A stretch of DNA of 64,000 nucleotides from Ignavibacteria bacterium (GCA_019187405.1 JABAQZ010000008.1:1-64000); one strand, 5' to 3'. Positions 34,403 to 43,187 are shown, counted from the first letter of the stretch. The notes: a model not told the origin generated them from the sequence alone. Translations and numbers: made by a program.

Positions 34403-35110
34403 TCATTTATAATAGTAATACCAATTACTTTCGTAGTTCTTGTCAAAATTTTCTTTGCTGTCAATTAGGACCTGAATATTATCTCTTTTGAAATAATTGA
34501 ACTCGTCAAAAGGTTTTATAAATTCATAATATTTGTCAGCCCATATTGATTTTATTTCTGGCTTGTCATATTCTTTAACCTTTTCGTTAGTAAACATAAA
34601 AAAAGTTGGATTAGTAAAACCGATAGATAATGTCCAAATATCTTTATTGTCAAATGACTTAATAAATTTGTCTGTATGCTTTTGAGTTATTTTATATGTC
34701 GCCTCAAGTTTTGCAACAGGTTCAAAAGCTCCATAAATAACAAATACGTTGTCAGTTAAATAAACTCCATTTTGCTTTAGTCCGAATAAATTTGAAATCG
34801 AGTTATTACTTTTTGAAAGTCCATTTTGTTTTATTATTTCACTAAATTTTTGTCCAATTGCCTTTTGTTTTTCTTTGTCAAAATATGAGATGTCATGAGT
34901 TAAAAATTTGTTCTTCTCTTTCTCAAATTCAAAACAAATTTGAATTCTTGGTATCTTGCCGCCTAAAGTGTCGTAAATAATGTTAATTGTTTTTACGTTA
35001 TAGGTTTTGTCTATCCACTCTGCAAGAGGGACAAATTCTGGTTTCATCTTGTCTGTACCAAGTATGATTCGCTTTGTTTGAATATACTCTTTGTCAGATG
35101 GCATTATCAT
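34403..35110 (-). CDS. Hypothetical protein in the accessory region
   Basis: 235 residues, beginning MIMPSDKEYIQTKRIILG. ATGs at 35110 and 35104 are both possible. Composition is typical of a soluble mixed alpha/beta protein. Notable segments are KTINIIYDTLGGKIPRIQIC and KDIWTLSIGFTNPTFFMFTN, and the end is rich in Tyr (ESNWYYYYK). I recognise no family. It ends a minus-strand block and starts only 23 bases left of the first 143-bp palindromic repeat, so it may belong to the cassette left of that element. Confidence 0.5.
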   Translation of the reverse strand: MIMPSDKEYIQTKRIILGTDKMKPEFVPLAEWIDKTYNVKTINIIYDTLGGKIPRIQICFEFEKEKNKFLTHDISYFDKEKQKAIGQKFSEIIKQNGLSKSNNSISNLFGLKQNGVYLTDNVFVIYGAFEPVAKLEATYKITQKHTDKFIKSFDNKDIWTLSIGFTNPTFFMFTNEKVKEYDKPEIKSIWADKYYEFIKPFDEFNYFKRDNIQVLIDSKENFDKNYESNWYYYYK

Positions 35111-35132
35111 TTTGCAATAGTCGCCTTAAAGT

Positions 35133-35275
35133 TGCCCATAGCGGTTTGTATATTGCCGATGGCTGAGCTGATTTGAAAAATTAAAGTTGAATGCAGAACA
35201 AAAGTATCATAGTAGTTCGTCACCCCCGCATCCCGCTTAGGTGGGACAGGTTGTGGCAATACCTTGTTATGGGCA
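35133..35275. repeat. attC-like imperfect palindrome, copy 1
   Basis: About 143 bases whose ends are complementary (TGCCCATAGC at 35133, GTTATGGGCA at 35266), with inner arms TATTGCC / GGCAATA and a nested TCCCGC/GTGGGA. Copy 2 (41954-42087) matches over 134 bases with about four differences. A diverged copy 3 is at 44104-44228. All are in one orientation. It lies just downstream of hsdMS. Confidence 0.8.
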
Positions 35276-35377
35276 TGTGCTTCTTTTTCAGTCGTCCGGT
35301 TGTCGTGTCGGTATGTGTTTACTGTCTGCATTGTCATGGCTTGCGTATCGGGTGTTTTAATTTTTTTAAGTGCAAGA

Positions 35378-38149
35378 TTATGCATATTCCTTTGGCTCCA
35401 TGCCTGCCGAAGCTTCAGCGGAAGCAGGTTGCTTCCACAACTTATTTATTTCGTCTTTTATTTTTTGCTCGTAAAGGGCGATGAGTCTTTTGTTGCCGTT
35501 GATGATTTCCTGCTCTTGCTCAATCTGCTTTACAATTCCTTCTTGTTCTTGAATTGAAGGTAGGGGAATTAGAATGTCAGAAAAATGTTCAAAGCCAACT
35601 CTTGGCAACTGTGCACCCTTCAAGCCAGTGAGAACTTCTGAATTGAATTTTTCACTTCTCAAATAAGACGAATAAAAGTTTGCATTTGAAATTCCTTCTC
35701 GTTCTCTCAAAACAAAAATGTCGGTTGATGCAATTCCCTCAAAAGTTGTCAGTAAAACTTTATTGAGATTGGGTCGTAACTTTCCATAAAGAATATCACC
35801 TACAGCAAATCTTGTCTTTGCACTTTTGATTTCAGAATAATCTGTTTCAATATTTCCAACCAATGAACCCGAATTGCTTTCAATGTTTTCTAATCCAACA
35901 TAGTTTACTTTTCCTTTGAATGATTGAGGATTGATATTGTCATTTATCTTTTCCAATACTTCTTTCAACTCCACCATTTCCCATTCTTCTTTTATTTCAA
36001 TTTGTGGTTTGTAGTTTTCTACTACCTGCTTTGCTCCGTTGATGATGGCTTGATATTGCTCTATTTTGGAAACGATTTGTTGTTGGATGGAGATTGGGGG
36101 GAGGGGGATTTCAAAATCATTCAAAGCATTAAATGACAAGTTTGAAATATTGGTTGTTGTGTTTGCATTAACTTCAAAATATGTTTTTGCATTTTGGGTT
36201 CTCAAACAATAGAAAAGAAAAGTCGGTAAAACCTTCTCATTTTTTGTTCTTATCAAACTCATAAACGCACCAAACGAACATTGATAATTCAACTTTGAAA
36301 CAAAGGTTGTTCTACCAAGCAAATTCAAACTGTTAGCAGTTGAAATTAGAATGTCTCCTTCTTTCAAATATTTTTCATCACTTTTTACAAACTTCTTTGG
36401 AATGAAATACAAATCCTCTGCAACGATTCCATTTTCTTGTGCTGCTTTTGTTGTAGCAACTCTGATTGAATCATCTGTTTCAATATCAAGTTGGTCTTTC
36501 TTTCCGAAAGTTATTCCTCTAACCAAATCAACAATTTCTCCCAACCTCACCATTTCAAAATGACTTTGCTTGGCATTTCCATTTTCACGATAACGGTCAA
36601 CAGATAAATTGTAATCGTCTTTCTCTCCAATCTTTTTCTTTTCTACCAGCAGAGCTTGAGAATCCCGAAGGGATTTAATGTTTATAGCAGATGTTTGGTT
36701 GGTTTGGTTCGACTCCGAAGGAGTCGTATTATTACCTTCAATATCATTTCTATCAACATTTGAATCCTTCGGATTCAGATTGCTAAATGATTCCGCCTTT
36801 CTATCAACATTTGAATCCTTCGGGTTCTTTAACAACATTTCAATTTCGGCATTAGATGAATTATTCAATAATGCCTCTTTGTATTGCTGTAAAATGTTTA
36901 ATGCTTCAGGCAAATCATTTTTATCAATCTCTCTGCGTTGTGCTCCTAAATCAAAACCATCATTCTCAATTTTTACAAACAAAATCTTGTCCGTCTTTTT
37001 TGCAAGGGTTTTATCCATCAGCAAAATGGAAGTTTTTACTCCGCTGTAAGGATTGAAAACACCTGCAGGCAAACTCACCACTGCATACAAATAATTTTTG
37101 TCAACCAGCATTTTCCGCAATGCCTTGTAAGCCGTTGCACTTTGGAAAATAATTCCTTCGGGCACAATAATACCTGCTCTGCCAGTGCTTGGGTGTATGT
37201 GTTCGGCTATGTAATCTACAAACAACACTTCGCTGCGGTTTGCCTGAACTGTAAATTTTTTGTGCGGCTTTATTCCACCCTTCGGTGTCATAAAAGGCGG
37301 GTTGGCAATTATCACATCAAAATATTCATTCCATCTGTCTTCACTCGTAAGCGTATCGTATTCGTAAATGCTTGGTGTAGTGAAGCCATGCAAATACAAA
37401 TTCACCAAACTCAGGCGAACCATGTCAGGCGAAATATCATAGCCCACAAAATTCTGCATCATCTTTTTTCTGTTGTCAGGCGTAAGTAAATCGCCTTTGG
37501 TTTTTTTAGTGTTCTCTTTCAGAATGTGTTTGTAAGAAGAAATTAAAAAACCTGCTGTGCCACATGCAGGGTCGCAAATGGTTTCTGTTTTCTTAGGCTG
37601 CATGACTTCTACAATGAAATCAATAATGTGCCGGGGCGTTCTGAATTGCCCTGCATCGCCTTGTGAACCCATGATGGAAAGCAGGTATTCAAAAGCATCG
37701 CCTAACTTTTCGCTGTGGTCGTAATGAAATTCATTGATTGTTTTTAAAAACAATTTCAAAGTTTCGGGGTCACGATAGGGAAGGTAAGCGTTTTTGAAAA
37801 TGTCACGGAACAATTTGGGAATGTTCGGATTGAGATTCAGTTTCAGCAATGCTTCGCTGTAAAGCGAAAGCATTTCGTGTCCGCCAAGTTTTGAGTCAAA
37901 AATTTTAGTCCAACTGTATTTCGGAAAATCTTTCAACTCATTATCTAAACTCTCGTTGCCTGTTGGTTTTGGCTGGGCAAAAAAAGTTGGCTTGCCTCCG
38001 AATGAAACGGCTTCCTTGTCCATATCATCCATGAACTTGTAAATAAGCGCAATGGTTATTTGCTCCACCTGACTTTTCGGGTCGGGCACTTTGCCTACCA
38101 GTATATCACGGGCTGTGTCTATTCTTCGTTTGGTTTCGTTGTCAAGCAT
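35378..38149 (-). CDS. hsdM: Type I restriction: fused HsdM methyltransferase and HsdS specificity subunit
   Basis: 923 residues. Residues 1-440 and 500-525 form an N6-adenine methyltransferase subunit: QFRTPRHIIDFIV, SAM motif DPACGTAGF at 193-201 and catalytic NPPF at 283-286. Residues 530-905 carry two target-recognition halves (MVRLGEIVDLVRGITFGKK and MVELKEVLEKINDNINPQSF) with the repeated IQQQIVSKIEQYQ and IQEQEGIVKQIEQ helical spacers of HsdS. The product would thus combine modification and specificity. Residues about 441-500 are an insert encoded by REP-like palindromes, and the C-terminal PASAEASAG also comes from a palindrome. HsdR is encoded upstream, across a dead transposase. Confidence 0.92.
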   Translation of the reverse strand: MLDNETKRRIDTARDILVGKVPDPKSQVEQITIALIYKFMDDMDKEAVSFGGKPTFFAQPKPTGNESLDNELKDFPKYSWTKIFDSKLGGHEMLSLYSEALLKLNLNPNIPKLFRDIFKNAYLPYRDPETLKLFLKTINEFHYDHSEKLGDAFEYLLSIMGSQGDAGQFRTPRHIIDFIVEVMQPKKTETICDPACGTAGFLISSYKHILKENTKKTKGDLLTPDNRKKMMQNFVGYDISPDMVRLSLVNLYLHGFTTPSIYEYDTLTSEDRWNEYFDVIIANPPFMTPKGGIKPHKKFTVQANRSEVLFVDYIAEHIHPSTGRAGIIVPEGIIFQSATAYKALRKMLVDKNYLYAVVSLPAGVFNPYSGVKTSILLMDKTLAKKTDKILFVKIENDGFDLGAQRREIDKNDLPEALNILQQYKEALLNNSSNAEIEMLLKNPKDSNVDRKAESFSNLNPKDSNVDRNDIEGNNTTPSESNQTNQTSAINIKSLRDSQALLVEKKKIGEKDDYNLSVDRYRENGNAKQSHFEMVRLGEIVDLVRGITFGKKDQLDIETDDSIRVATTKAAQENGIVAEDLYFIPKKFVKSDEKYLKEGDILISTANSLNLLGRTTFVSKLNYQCSFGAFMSLIRTKNEKVLPTFLFYCLRTQNAKTYFEVNANTTTNISNLSFNALNDFEIPLPPISIQQQIVSKIEQYQAIINGAKQVVENYKPQIEIKEEWEMVELKEVLEKINDNINPQSFKGKVNYVGLENIESNSGSLVGNIETDYSEIKSAKTRFAVGDILYGKLRPNLNKVLLTTFEGIASTDIFVLREREGISNANFYSSYLRSEKFNSEVLTGLKGAQLPRVGFEHFSDILIPLPSIQEQEGIVKQIEQEQEIINGNKRLIALYEQKIKDEINKLWKQPASAEASAGMEPKEYA
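35383..35425. repeat. REP-like palindrome in the hsdMS 3' end
   Basis: CCTGCCGAAGCTTCAGCGG then AAGCAGG forms a hairpin that lies within the coding sequence and gives PASAEASAG near the C-terminus. Confidence 0.6.
36650..36829. repeat. REP-like palindromes inside hsdMS
   Basis: Units AATCCCGAAGGGATT followed by TAATGTTTATAG, a CGACTCCGAAGGAGTCG hairpin, and two inverted units TTTCTATCAACATTTGAATC with CTTCGG stems. All maintain the reading frame. They encode the duplicated peptide NPKDSNVDR and the linker up to IKSLRDSQAL. The same family is found between genes at 38165-38450 and 38930-39055. Confidence 0.85.
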
Positions 38150-38164
38150 TTATTGTTTTTTGTT

Positions 38165-38449
38165 TTTAATCCCGAAGGGATTCAATGTTTTTAGAAAAAA
38201 ATATCAGCAATAATATTCGACCCCTTCGGGGTCGTATGAACTATGATAATGAATTTTCTGTCGGGAATACGGTTTGTAATAATCCCGAAGGGATTTGATG
38301 TTTATAGAAAATAGCGTCATCCATAACATACGACCCCTTCGGGGTCGCATAATTTGCGGCAATTGATTTTCTATAAGCATCAGACCCTTTCAAGGTCAAA
38401 TGACATATATTATCGTGATTTGTATAAACATCTGAATCCTTTGGATACT
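38165..38449. repeat. REP-like palindrome cluster (left of transposase)
   Basis: Two direct units pair AATCCCGAAGGGATT with GACCCCTTCGGGGTC about 45-50 bases later (38169-38233 and 38281-38346). An inverted, less perfect unit follows (38364-38449). Together they account for the short open frame that covers this stretch, which is not a gene. Confidence 0.85.
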
Positions 38450-38911
38450 CTATTCTATCCATTTGAATAAATATTCGTCTTTAAATTCTATTTCAAACAT
38501 TTTCAAAAAATCTAAATATTCTTCTTTGAAGGTTTGCTTCTTATGATGCTCTTTCTGATTGATGATATACTTTATCACTGAATCAATTTGCGAATGACTG
38601 TAAGAAAACGCACCATAACCTTCCTGCCAATTAAATTTAAATTTTGAAAACTATTTTTCTTTGATAAAATCGTTTGATGATTTTTTTACTTCTCTAACCA
38701 AATCAGACAAACAGCACGATGGTTTCATTCCGATGAAAAAATGAATATGGTCTTGCATTCCATTAATGGCTAACATTTTTTGTTCTTTATTTCTTAAAAT
38801 GCCGGAAATGTATTTATACAATTCTTCCTCCCAGGATGAATGAATCATGCAATCCCTGTTTTGCACTGCAAAAACAACCTGAATGTATATCTGTGAAAAT
38901 GTTCCCGCCAT
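38450..38911 (-). pseudogene. IS200-like / REP-associated (RAYT-like) Y1 transposase, inactivated
   Basis: The frame starts MAGTFSQIYIQVVFAVQNRD. It has the HUH metal motif HIHFFIG, then SSNDFIKEK, an in-frame TAG at 38651-38653, and continues NWQEGYGAFSYSHSQIDSV, IKYIINQKEHHKKQTFKEEY, LFKWIE and a stop at 38450. The Tyr-bearing helix follows the internal stop, so the truncated protein lacks the catalytic Tyr. Y1 transposases of this group act on single-stranded hairpins, and RAYTs mobilise REP elements. The REP units on both sides fit that role. Confidence 0.85.
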
Positions 38912-38929
38912 CGTTATCTGTTTATTATT

Positions 38930-39055
38930 AATCCCGAAGGGATTTAATATTTATAAAAAATGCAATGAGCCGTAATATGCGACCCCTTAGGAGTCGTATC
39001 ATTCACCTTGCTATTGTTGCTATAAATATTTGAATCTTTCGGATTCTTTATTATT
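38930..39055. repeat. REP-like palindromes (right of transposase)
   Basis: AATCCCGAAGGGATT, then CGACCCCTTAGGAGTCG, then an inverted unit ending TTTGAATCTTTCGGATTC. Same family as 38165-38449. They lie between the transposase start and the end of hsdR. Confidence 0.8.
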
Positions 39056-39062
39056 TTCTTTA

Positions 39063-41582
39063 TCATACGTTAAACTGGTTTATTTGAATGTTCTCTTTTA
39101 TGTATTGCGGAATGAGTGTTCGCAACTCAGGTGTGAGCTTGCGAAACACATCTCCGTTTGGGTTGTTGTTGAGCAAAGCGAATTCTTGTTTCTCAATAAT
39201 GTCACGAAAATCTTTGTCGGTTATGTAGCTCTTGAAATAATTTTTTGCGTAGTAAAATATATGTTCGTCTGGCAAATAGCGGCTGTCAAATTTTTCAAAC
39301 TCATCTTCCAATAATTCATCCTTGCTTTTGAAGTAAGGAATAAAGCCAAACATCTTTTCAATGATTTCACGAAGCGTTAAACGCCTGTCAACTTTCGCTG
39401 CCGTTTGCAATTTAGTGAGGTTGTAAAAATCTTCGGGCTTCTCAAAAATGTTTTGCAGAATATATTTTTCAATCGCTTCTAAATCTCTTTTCTCAATCAT
39501 CTTCTGCACTTCTTTATCGTCTTTTACTTTTTCTTCAAAGCGATCAAAATACATTCGGTCAATCTTCATTCCCTCCAAACCGATTTCTTTCACCTGCATT
39601 GTTTTCAATGGATCTTGCTTGGTGCTGTCAAAAGTTTGATAGGTTTGTGGTCGTTCTCCACCGCCCCTGTTGCCTTCACCTTTCGGTGGAAGTTTCAATA
39701 CTTCATCATAGTTGAATTCTGTTTCAAAGTATTCGCAGTTGGCAAAGAAGTCAAAGAGTTTAAAATTCTTTTTGTCGGCTTGTCCGCCTAAGGCGGATGC
39801 AAGTTCCTTATCCAAAAGTTGTTTCAGGAAATTATGCTTCCGTGTTCCTCTGCCTTTGATTTGAATAAAGTCAGTAGGTGAAAAAATTGGCCGCATCAAA
39901 CAAACATTCAGCAAGTCCTCACAATCGTAACCTGTTGTCATCATGCCAACGGTTACACAAACTCTCGTCTTGCTTGTTTTGTAAAGTGGATTGAAGTTTC
40001 CTGAACCGCTTAGATTGTTGTTCGCAAAATTGATAGTGAACTGCTGTGCATCCTGAACTCTTGAAGTAACCTGAATGGCAAAGTCAGATTGATATTTATT
40101 CGGAAACATCTGGTCAGCAAACTCATTAAGTATTTGGGTAATCTTGGCAGCATGATTCTGACTTATACAAAACACAATTGTCTTTCCGATTTCACCGGTC
40201 ACAGGGTCGGGCAAAGCGTTCTTCAAAAAAGTATTGCAGAAAATTCTGTTGGTGTTTTCCGAAAAAAATTTCTTTTCAAAATCGCTGTGACTGAAAATTT
40301 CTTCTTCGTCTTTTCCTTCTTCACTTGTAGTTGTAACGCTGTAACCTTCATCAGAAAGAAGTTGAGTTGTGATTTCGGTTCTTGCATCCGCTACAATCGG
40401 GTTCACAAGAAAGCCATCCTTCACTCCATGAAGCAAAGAGTATTGGTAAGTTGGTATGCCATCTGCACAACCGAAGGTTGTGTAGGTGTCCAACAACATT
40501 CTTCTTTCCAATTCTCTTGGGTCTTGAGCATTCAGTTTATCCGGGTCAATCTTTTTCAGATAATCTTTTGGTGTTGCTGTCAAACCCAATTTGTAACCAA
40601 TGAAATATTCAAACACTGCACGGCTGTTTCCTCCAATGCTGCGGTGTGCTTCGTCTGAAATCACTAAATCAAAATCAGCCGGTGAAAAAACCCGTTTGTA
40701 TTTGTTCTTGAATAAAAATGATTGAACGGTAGAAACTACAATCTCGTTTTTCCTCCAGTCGTCACGGTTCTCTTTGTAAATACAGCATTGATAATCGTTC
40801 TTCAAATAGGCAACAAAATTTTTCCATGCCTGGTCTTCTAATTCCAAACGGTCAACTAAAAATAAAACCCGTCTTGCATTTCCTGTCCGCAAAAAAAGTT
40901 TTATGACGGCTGCTGCCGTCAAAGTTTTTCCTGTGCCAGTAGCCATTTCAAAAAGGAATCGGTCTTTGCCCACTTTCACTTCTTCCTGAATCCGTTCAAT
41001 GGCTCTCACCTGATACTTTCTCAACAAACGAAGTTTGTTGTCCTCCAAAAAGCTTTTTCGTTGTGATTCATCAATCCACCTTGGGTCTTTATCGTAATCG
41101 GGCTTTTGTGTTTTGATGATGTAATCTTCCGAAATAATTTCGCTGATTAAAGAATTCGGATTGGGTTGAAATGAAGTGTAGCCAACAATTGTTTCAGGTG
41201 TCGGAAATTTTGAAATGATGTTTGGATTTCCTCTTTGCAAATCCCAAAGGAAATGTTGATTGCCATTGCTAAGAATTACGAAACGGCACTTTTGTGACGT
41301 TGCATATTTCCTTGCCTGTTCTTTGGCTGTCAAAGGATTTATTTCTTCCTTCTTCGCCTCCAAAACAATGAACGGAAAACCCTTATCGTCCAAAAGCAAG
41401 TAGTCAATAAAGCCGTTTGTGGTTTTCTCAAAGTCGTCGCCAAACTCGTCCAATTGCTGCTGCGTTATTTTGGTATTGCTCTCCAAAATGATATTGGCAG
41501 GCAAACCATTGTCGTCAAAGAAACGCCAACCAGCTTCCTCTAAAAGTTTATTGATTTTTATTCTTGCTTTTGCTTCTGCCAT
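39063..41582 (-). CDS. hsdR: Type I restriction endonuclease R subunit
   Basis: 839 residues from the ATG at 41582 (MAEAKARIKINKLLEEAGWR). An upstream TTG is less likely. The N-terminal nuclease motif is D...ExK (GFIDYLLLDDKGFPFIVLEAK). Superfamily 2 helicase motifs follow: FEMATGTGKT, Walker B SDEAH, GLTATP and IKGRGTRKHN. The C-terminal part (about 690-839) would bind the M/S complex. It translocates DNA and cuts at a distance when its site is unmodified. A REP-like palindrome TCCGCC-TAA-GGCGGA at about 39781-39800 is translated as LASALGGQAD. At 839 residues it is at the short end for HsdR. Confidence 0.92.
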   Translation of the reverse strand: MAEAKARIKINKLLEEAGWRFFDDNGLPANIILESNTKITQQQLDEFGDDFEKTTNGFIDYLLLDDKGFPFIVLEAKKEEINPLTAKEQARKYATSQKCRFVILSNGNQHFLWDLQRGNPNIISKFPTPETIVGYTSFQPNPNSLISEIISEDYIIKTQKPDYDKDPRWIDESQRKSFLEDNKLRLLRKYQVRAIERIQEEVKVGKDRFLFEMATGTGKTLTAAAVIKLFLRTGNARRVLFLVDRLELEDQAWKNFVAYLKNDYQCCIYKENRDDWRKNEIVVSTVQSFLFKNKYKRVFSPADFDLVISDEAHRSIGGNSRAVFEYFIGYKLGLTATPKDYLKKIDPDKLNAQDPRELERRMLLDTYTTFGCADGIPTYQYSLLHGVKDGFLVNPIVADARTEITTQLLSDEGYSVTTTSEEGKDEEEIFSHSDFEKKFFSENTNRIFCNTFLKNALPDPVTGEIGKTIVFCISQNHAAKITQILNEFADQMFPNKYQSDFAIQVTSRVQDAQQFTINFANNNLSGSGNFNPLYKTSKTRVCVTVGMMTTGYDCEDLLNVCLMRPIFSPTDFIQIKGRGTRKHNFLKQLLDKELASALGGQADKKNFKLFDFFANCEYFETEFNYDEVLKLPPKGEGNRGGGERPQTYQTFDSTKQDPLKTMQVKEIGLEGMKIDRMYFDRFEEKVKDDKEVQKMIEKRDLEAIEKYILQNIFEKPEDFYNLTKLQTAAKVDRRLTLREIIEKMFGFIPYFKSKDELLEDEFEKFDSRYLPDEHIFYYAKNYFKSYITDKDFRDIIEKQEFALLNNNPNGDVFRKLTPELRTLIPQYIKENIQINQFNV

Positions 41583-41591
41583 AAAAGTCAA

Positions 41592-41953
41592 ATATCGGAA
41601 TTAAAATAAAGCGTTGGCAAAAACGGATCTTTTGCAAGCTTGGGTTGAGGGTCGGCTTGGGCGACTTGCAAATGTGCCGTTTGCGGGCAGCCAAAGAATT
41701 TACTTACTCCATGTTTATTTTTAACGGTGTTCGTGATTGCTCCGCAATTCAAAATATTTTGTGCGGGGGCAAAAAAATTAAAGCACGAAGCGTTGGGCTG
41801 TTCCCGAAGTATCGGGACAAGCTGTGTCGGCAAGTCAGTCAGCCGAAACTGTCCGAATTGGTCGTATTTATATGTCTGTCCACTGGTCAAAATTGTTGTC
41901 GTCTGTTTAGTTTAAGAACTATCGTTTCATGTCTGCACTGTCGTCAAATAGCA
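41592..41953. other. Region upstream of hsdR with palindromes
   Basis: Contains an imperfect palindrome of about 80 bases (41614-41694) and a REP-like TTCCCGAAGTATCGGGA at about 41810. Open frames here are translations of these repeats. The hsdR promoter should lie here. Confidence 0.5.
41614..41694. repeat. 80-base imperfect palindrome upstream of hsdR
   Basis: Left arm CAAAAACGGATCTTTTGCAAG and right arm CTTGCAAATGTGCCGTTTGC can pair with bulges, with TTGGGTTG/GGCTTGGG inside. The structure recalls a folded recombination site or a long REP element. Confidence 0.5.
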
Positions 41954-42087
41954 TTGCCCATAGCGGTTTGTATATTGCCGATGGCTGTGCTGATTTGAAA
42001 AATTAAAGTTGAATGCAGAACAAAAGTATCATAGTAGTTCGTCACCCCCGCTTCCCGCTTAGGCGTGACAGGTTGTGGCAATACCTT
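41954..42087. repeat. attC-like imperfect palindrome, copy 2
   Basis: Direct repeat of 35133-35265 at a constant offset of 6822 bases with about four mismatches. The right terminal GTTATGGG is absent here, where the sequence turns to TTTTTATTCACAG. It lies between the hsdR upstream region and the end of the methyltransferase gene. Confidence 0.85.
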
Positions 42088-42149
42088 TTTATTCACAGAA
42101 CTATTCATCTTACTTGAGTCAAAGATGAAAATTATTCACAGATTACCAA

Positions 42150-43187
42150 TTATTTAATGCAAATAATTACACCAAAACCGGGGGCATTTAATTTTTTTAG
42201 AACAGTATTTTTGAAACCAGCTTTTTGTGTGAATGTGTCCACCTCATTTTTAGAATAAGTTTTTCCGCCAGCCTGATGCAGTAAATTCAAAGCCATATAT
42301 GAAGTGGTGGCTTTTGACATTTGGGAACTGCCTCCTATACCTTTTATCTGGTCAAGTATTGCATAGATTCCTCCGTTGTTAAGAGAAAGGAAAACTTTTT
42401 TAGCAAGTGCTTCATTCTCTGACGGATTAAGTCCATGAATAATGTTGAATGCAAGAATGACATCATTACTTTTTGGAAGTTCGTCCTTCATAAAATCTGA
42501 GGCAAGAAATGAAACGTTATTACTTGCGTTATGCTGTGCGATGCATTCGTCGGCATATTTTTTAACAGGTGGCAGGTCAACAATAGTTGATTTTAAATTG
42601 GGGTTTCGTTTGCAAAGCTCAATACTGTATAATCCGTGCGATCCGCCGAGGTCTAACATTTTCTGAGCGCTTTTTGCAATCGGTATTTTTCCAGCAACTT
42701 CTTTGTAATTAGTTCTTGAAATATCTATCATCGCCCTTGAAAACAATTCCCATTCATAATCCGTCATTTCTTCCAGCATATTTGAATGAGCTCTTTTGCC
42801 AAGCCGGATGGTTTCATCTAATTTGAGGTATCCCTTATACAGATAATCGCAGAACAAAATAAAGTACCTGAAATTTTGTGGGGAATCTGGAGACAGGCAT
42901 TTAAATCCTCTTTTCGTAAATGCATATTGATCACCTTTTTTATGAGCGTAACCTAATGCATCTAAACAATCAAGTATTAACTCTGTCCCCGGTTCGCTGA
43001 CATTGGCTGCTCTTGCAATTGCAACAACATCTTTAAATTCCATAGAAAGCTGGTCAGTAATTTTTAGTTTCACTGCACTACCCAATGCAAAACCAAGCCC
43101 TACAGAAAATGAAGCATCGGCAAACGGATGTGGAATAACATCGTTTGCAAGAAGTATTTTTTCAATTGTTGAGAATTTGTAAATCAT
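42150..43187 (-). CDS. O-methyltransferase-like SAM-dependent enzyme
   Basis: 345 residues. An N-terminal winged-helix dimerisation region (about 15-110, including VAIARAANVSEPGTELILDC) precedes a Rossmann methyltransferase domain: MLDLGGSHGLYSIELCKR (SAM-binding GxG), TIVDLPPVK with the acidic residue, and FNIIHGLNPSE. The architecture matches small-molecule O-methyltransferases such as hydroxyneurosporene or acetylserotonin types. The substrate cannot be read from sequence. An AraC-type regulator lies 77 bases upstream on the same strand, so the two may form one regulated unit between two attC-like repeats. Confidence 0.8.
   Translation of the reverse strand: MIYKFSTIEKILLANDVIPHPFADASFSVGLGFALGSAVKLKITDQLSMEFKDVVAIARAANVSEPGTELILDCLDALGYAHKKGDQYAFTKRGFKCLSPDSPQNFRYFILFCDYLYKGYLKLDETIRLGKRAHSNMLEEMTDYEWELFSRAMIDISRTNYKEVAGKIPIAKSAQKMLDLGGSHGLYSIELCKRNPNLKSTIVDLPPVKKYADECIAQHNASNNVSFLASDFMKDELPKSNDVILAFNIIHGLNPSENEALAKKVFLSLNNGGIYAILDQIKGIGGSSQMSKATTSYMALNLLHQAGGKTYSKNEVDTFTQKAGFKNTVLKKLNAPGFGVIICIK

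Noticed and set aside
35107-35385. 92-codon minus-strand frame over attC-like copy 1
   Set aside because: It reads through the 143-bp repeat (GVTNYYDTFVLHSTLIFQIS...). It is a translation of the repeat and not a gene.
38241-38462. 73-codon open frame between hsdMS and the transposase
   Set aside because: Its codons are the REP-like palindromes and spacers (IEYPKDSDVYTNH repeats the hsdMS linker peptide). It is not an independent gene.
38165-39055. CRISPR array
   Set aside because: The repeats are self-complementary, unequal in spacing, partly inverted, and flank a transposase. No cas gene is present.
35191-41915. Several plus-strand open frames of 60-190 codons opposite hsdMS and hsdR
   Set aside because: They are antisense shadows of well-supported restriction genes, with Phe/Cys/Ser-rich sequences.
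41588-41998. Open frames of about 100-117 codons on both strands upstream of hsdR
   Set aside because: They cover palindromes, have odd Cys/Phe-rich composition and match no family.
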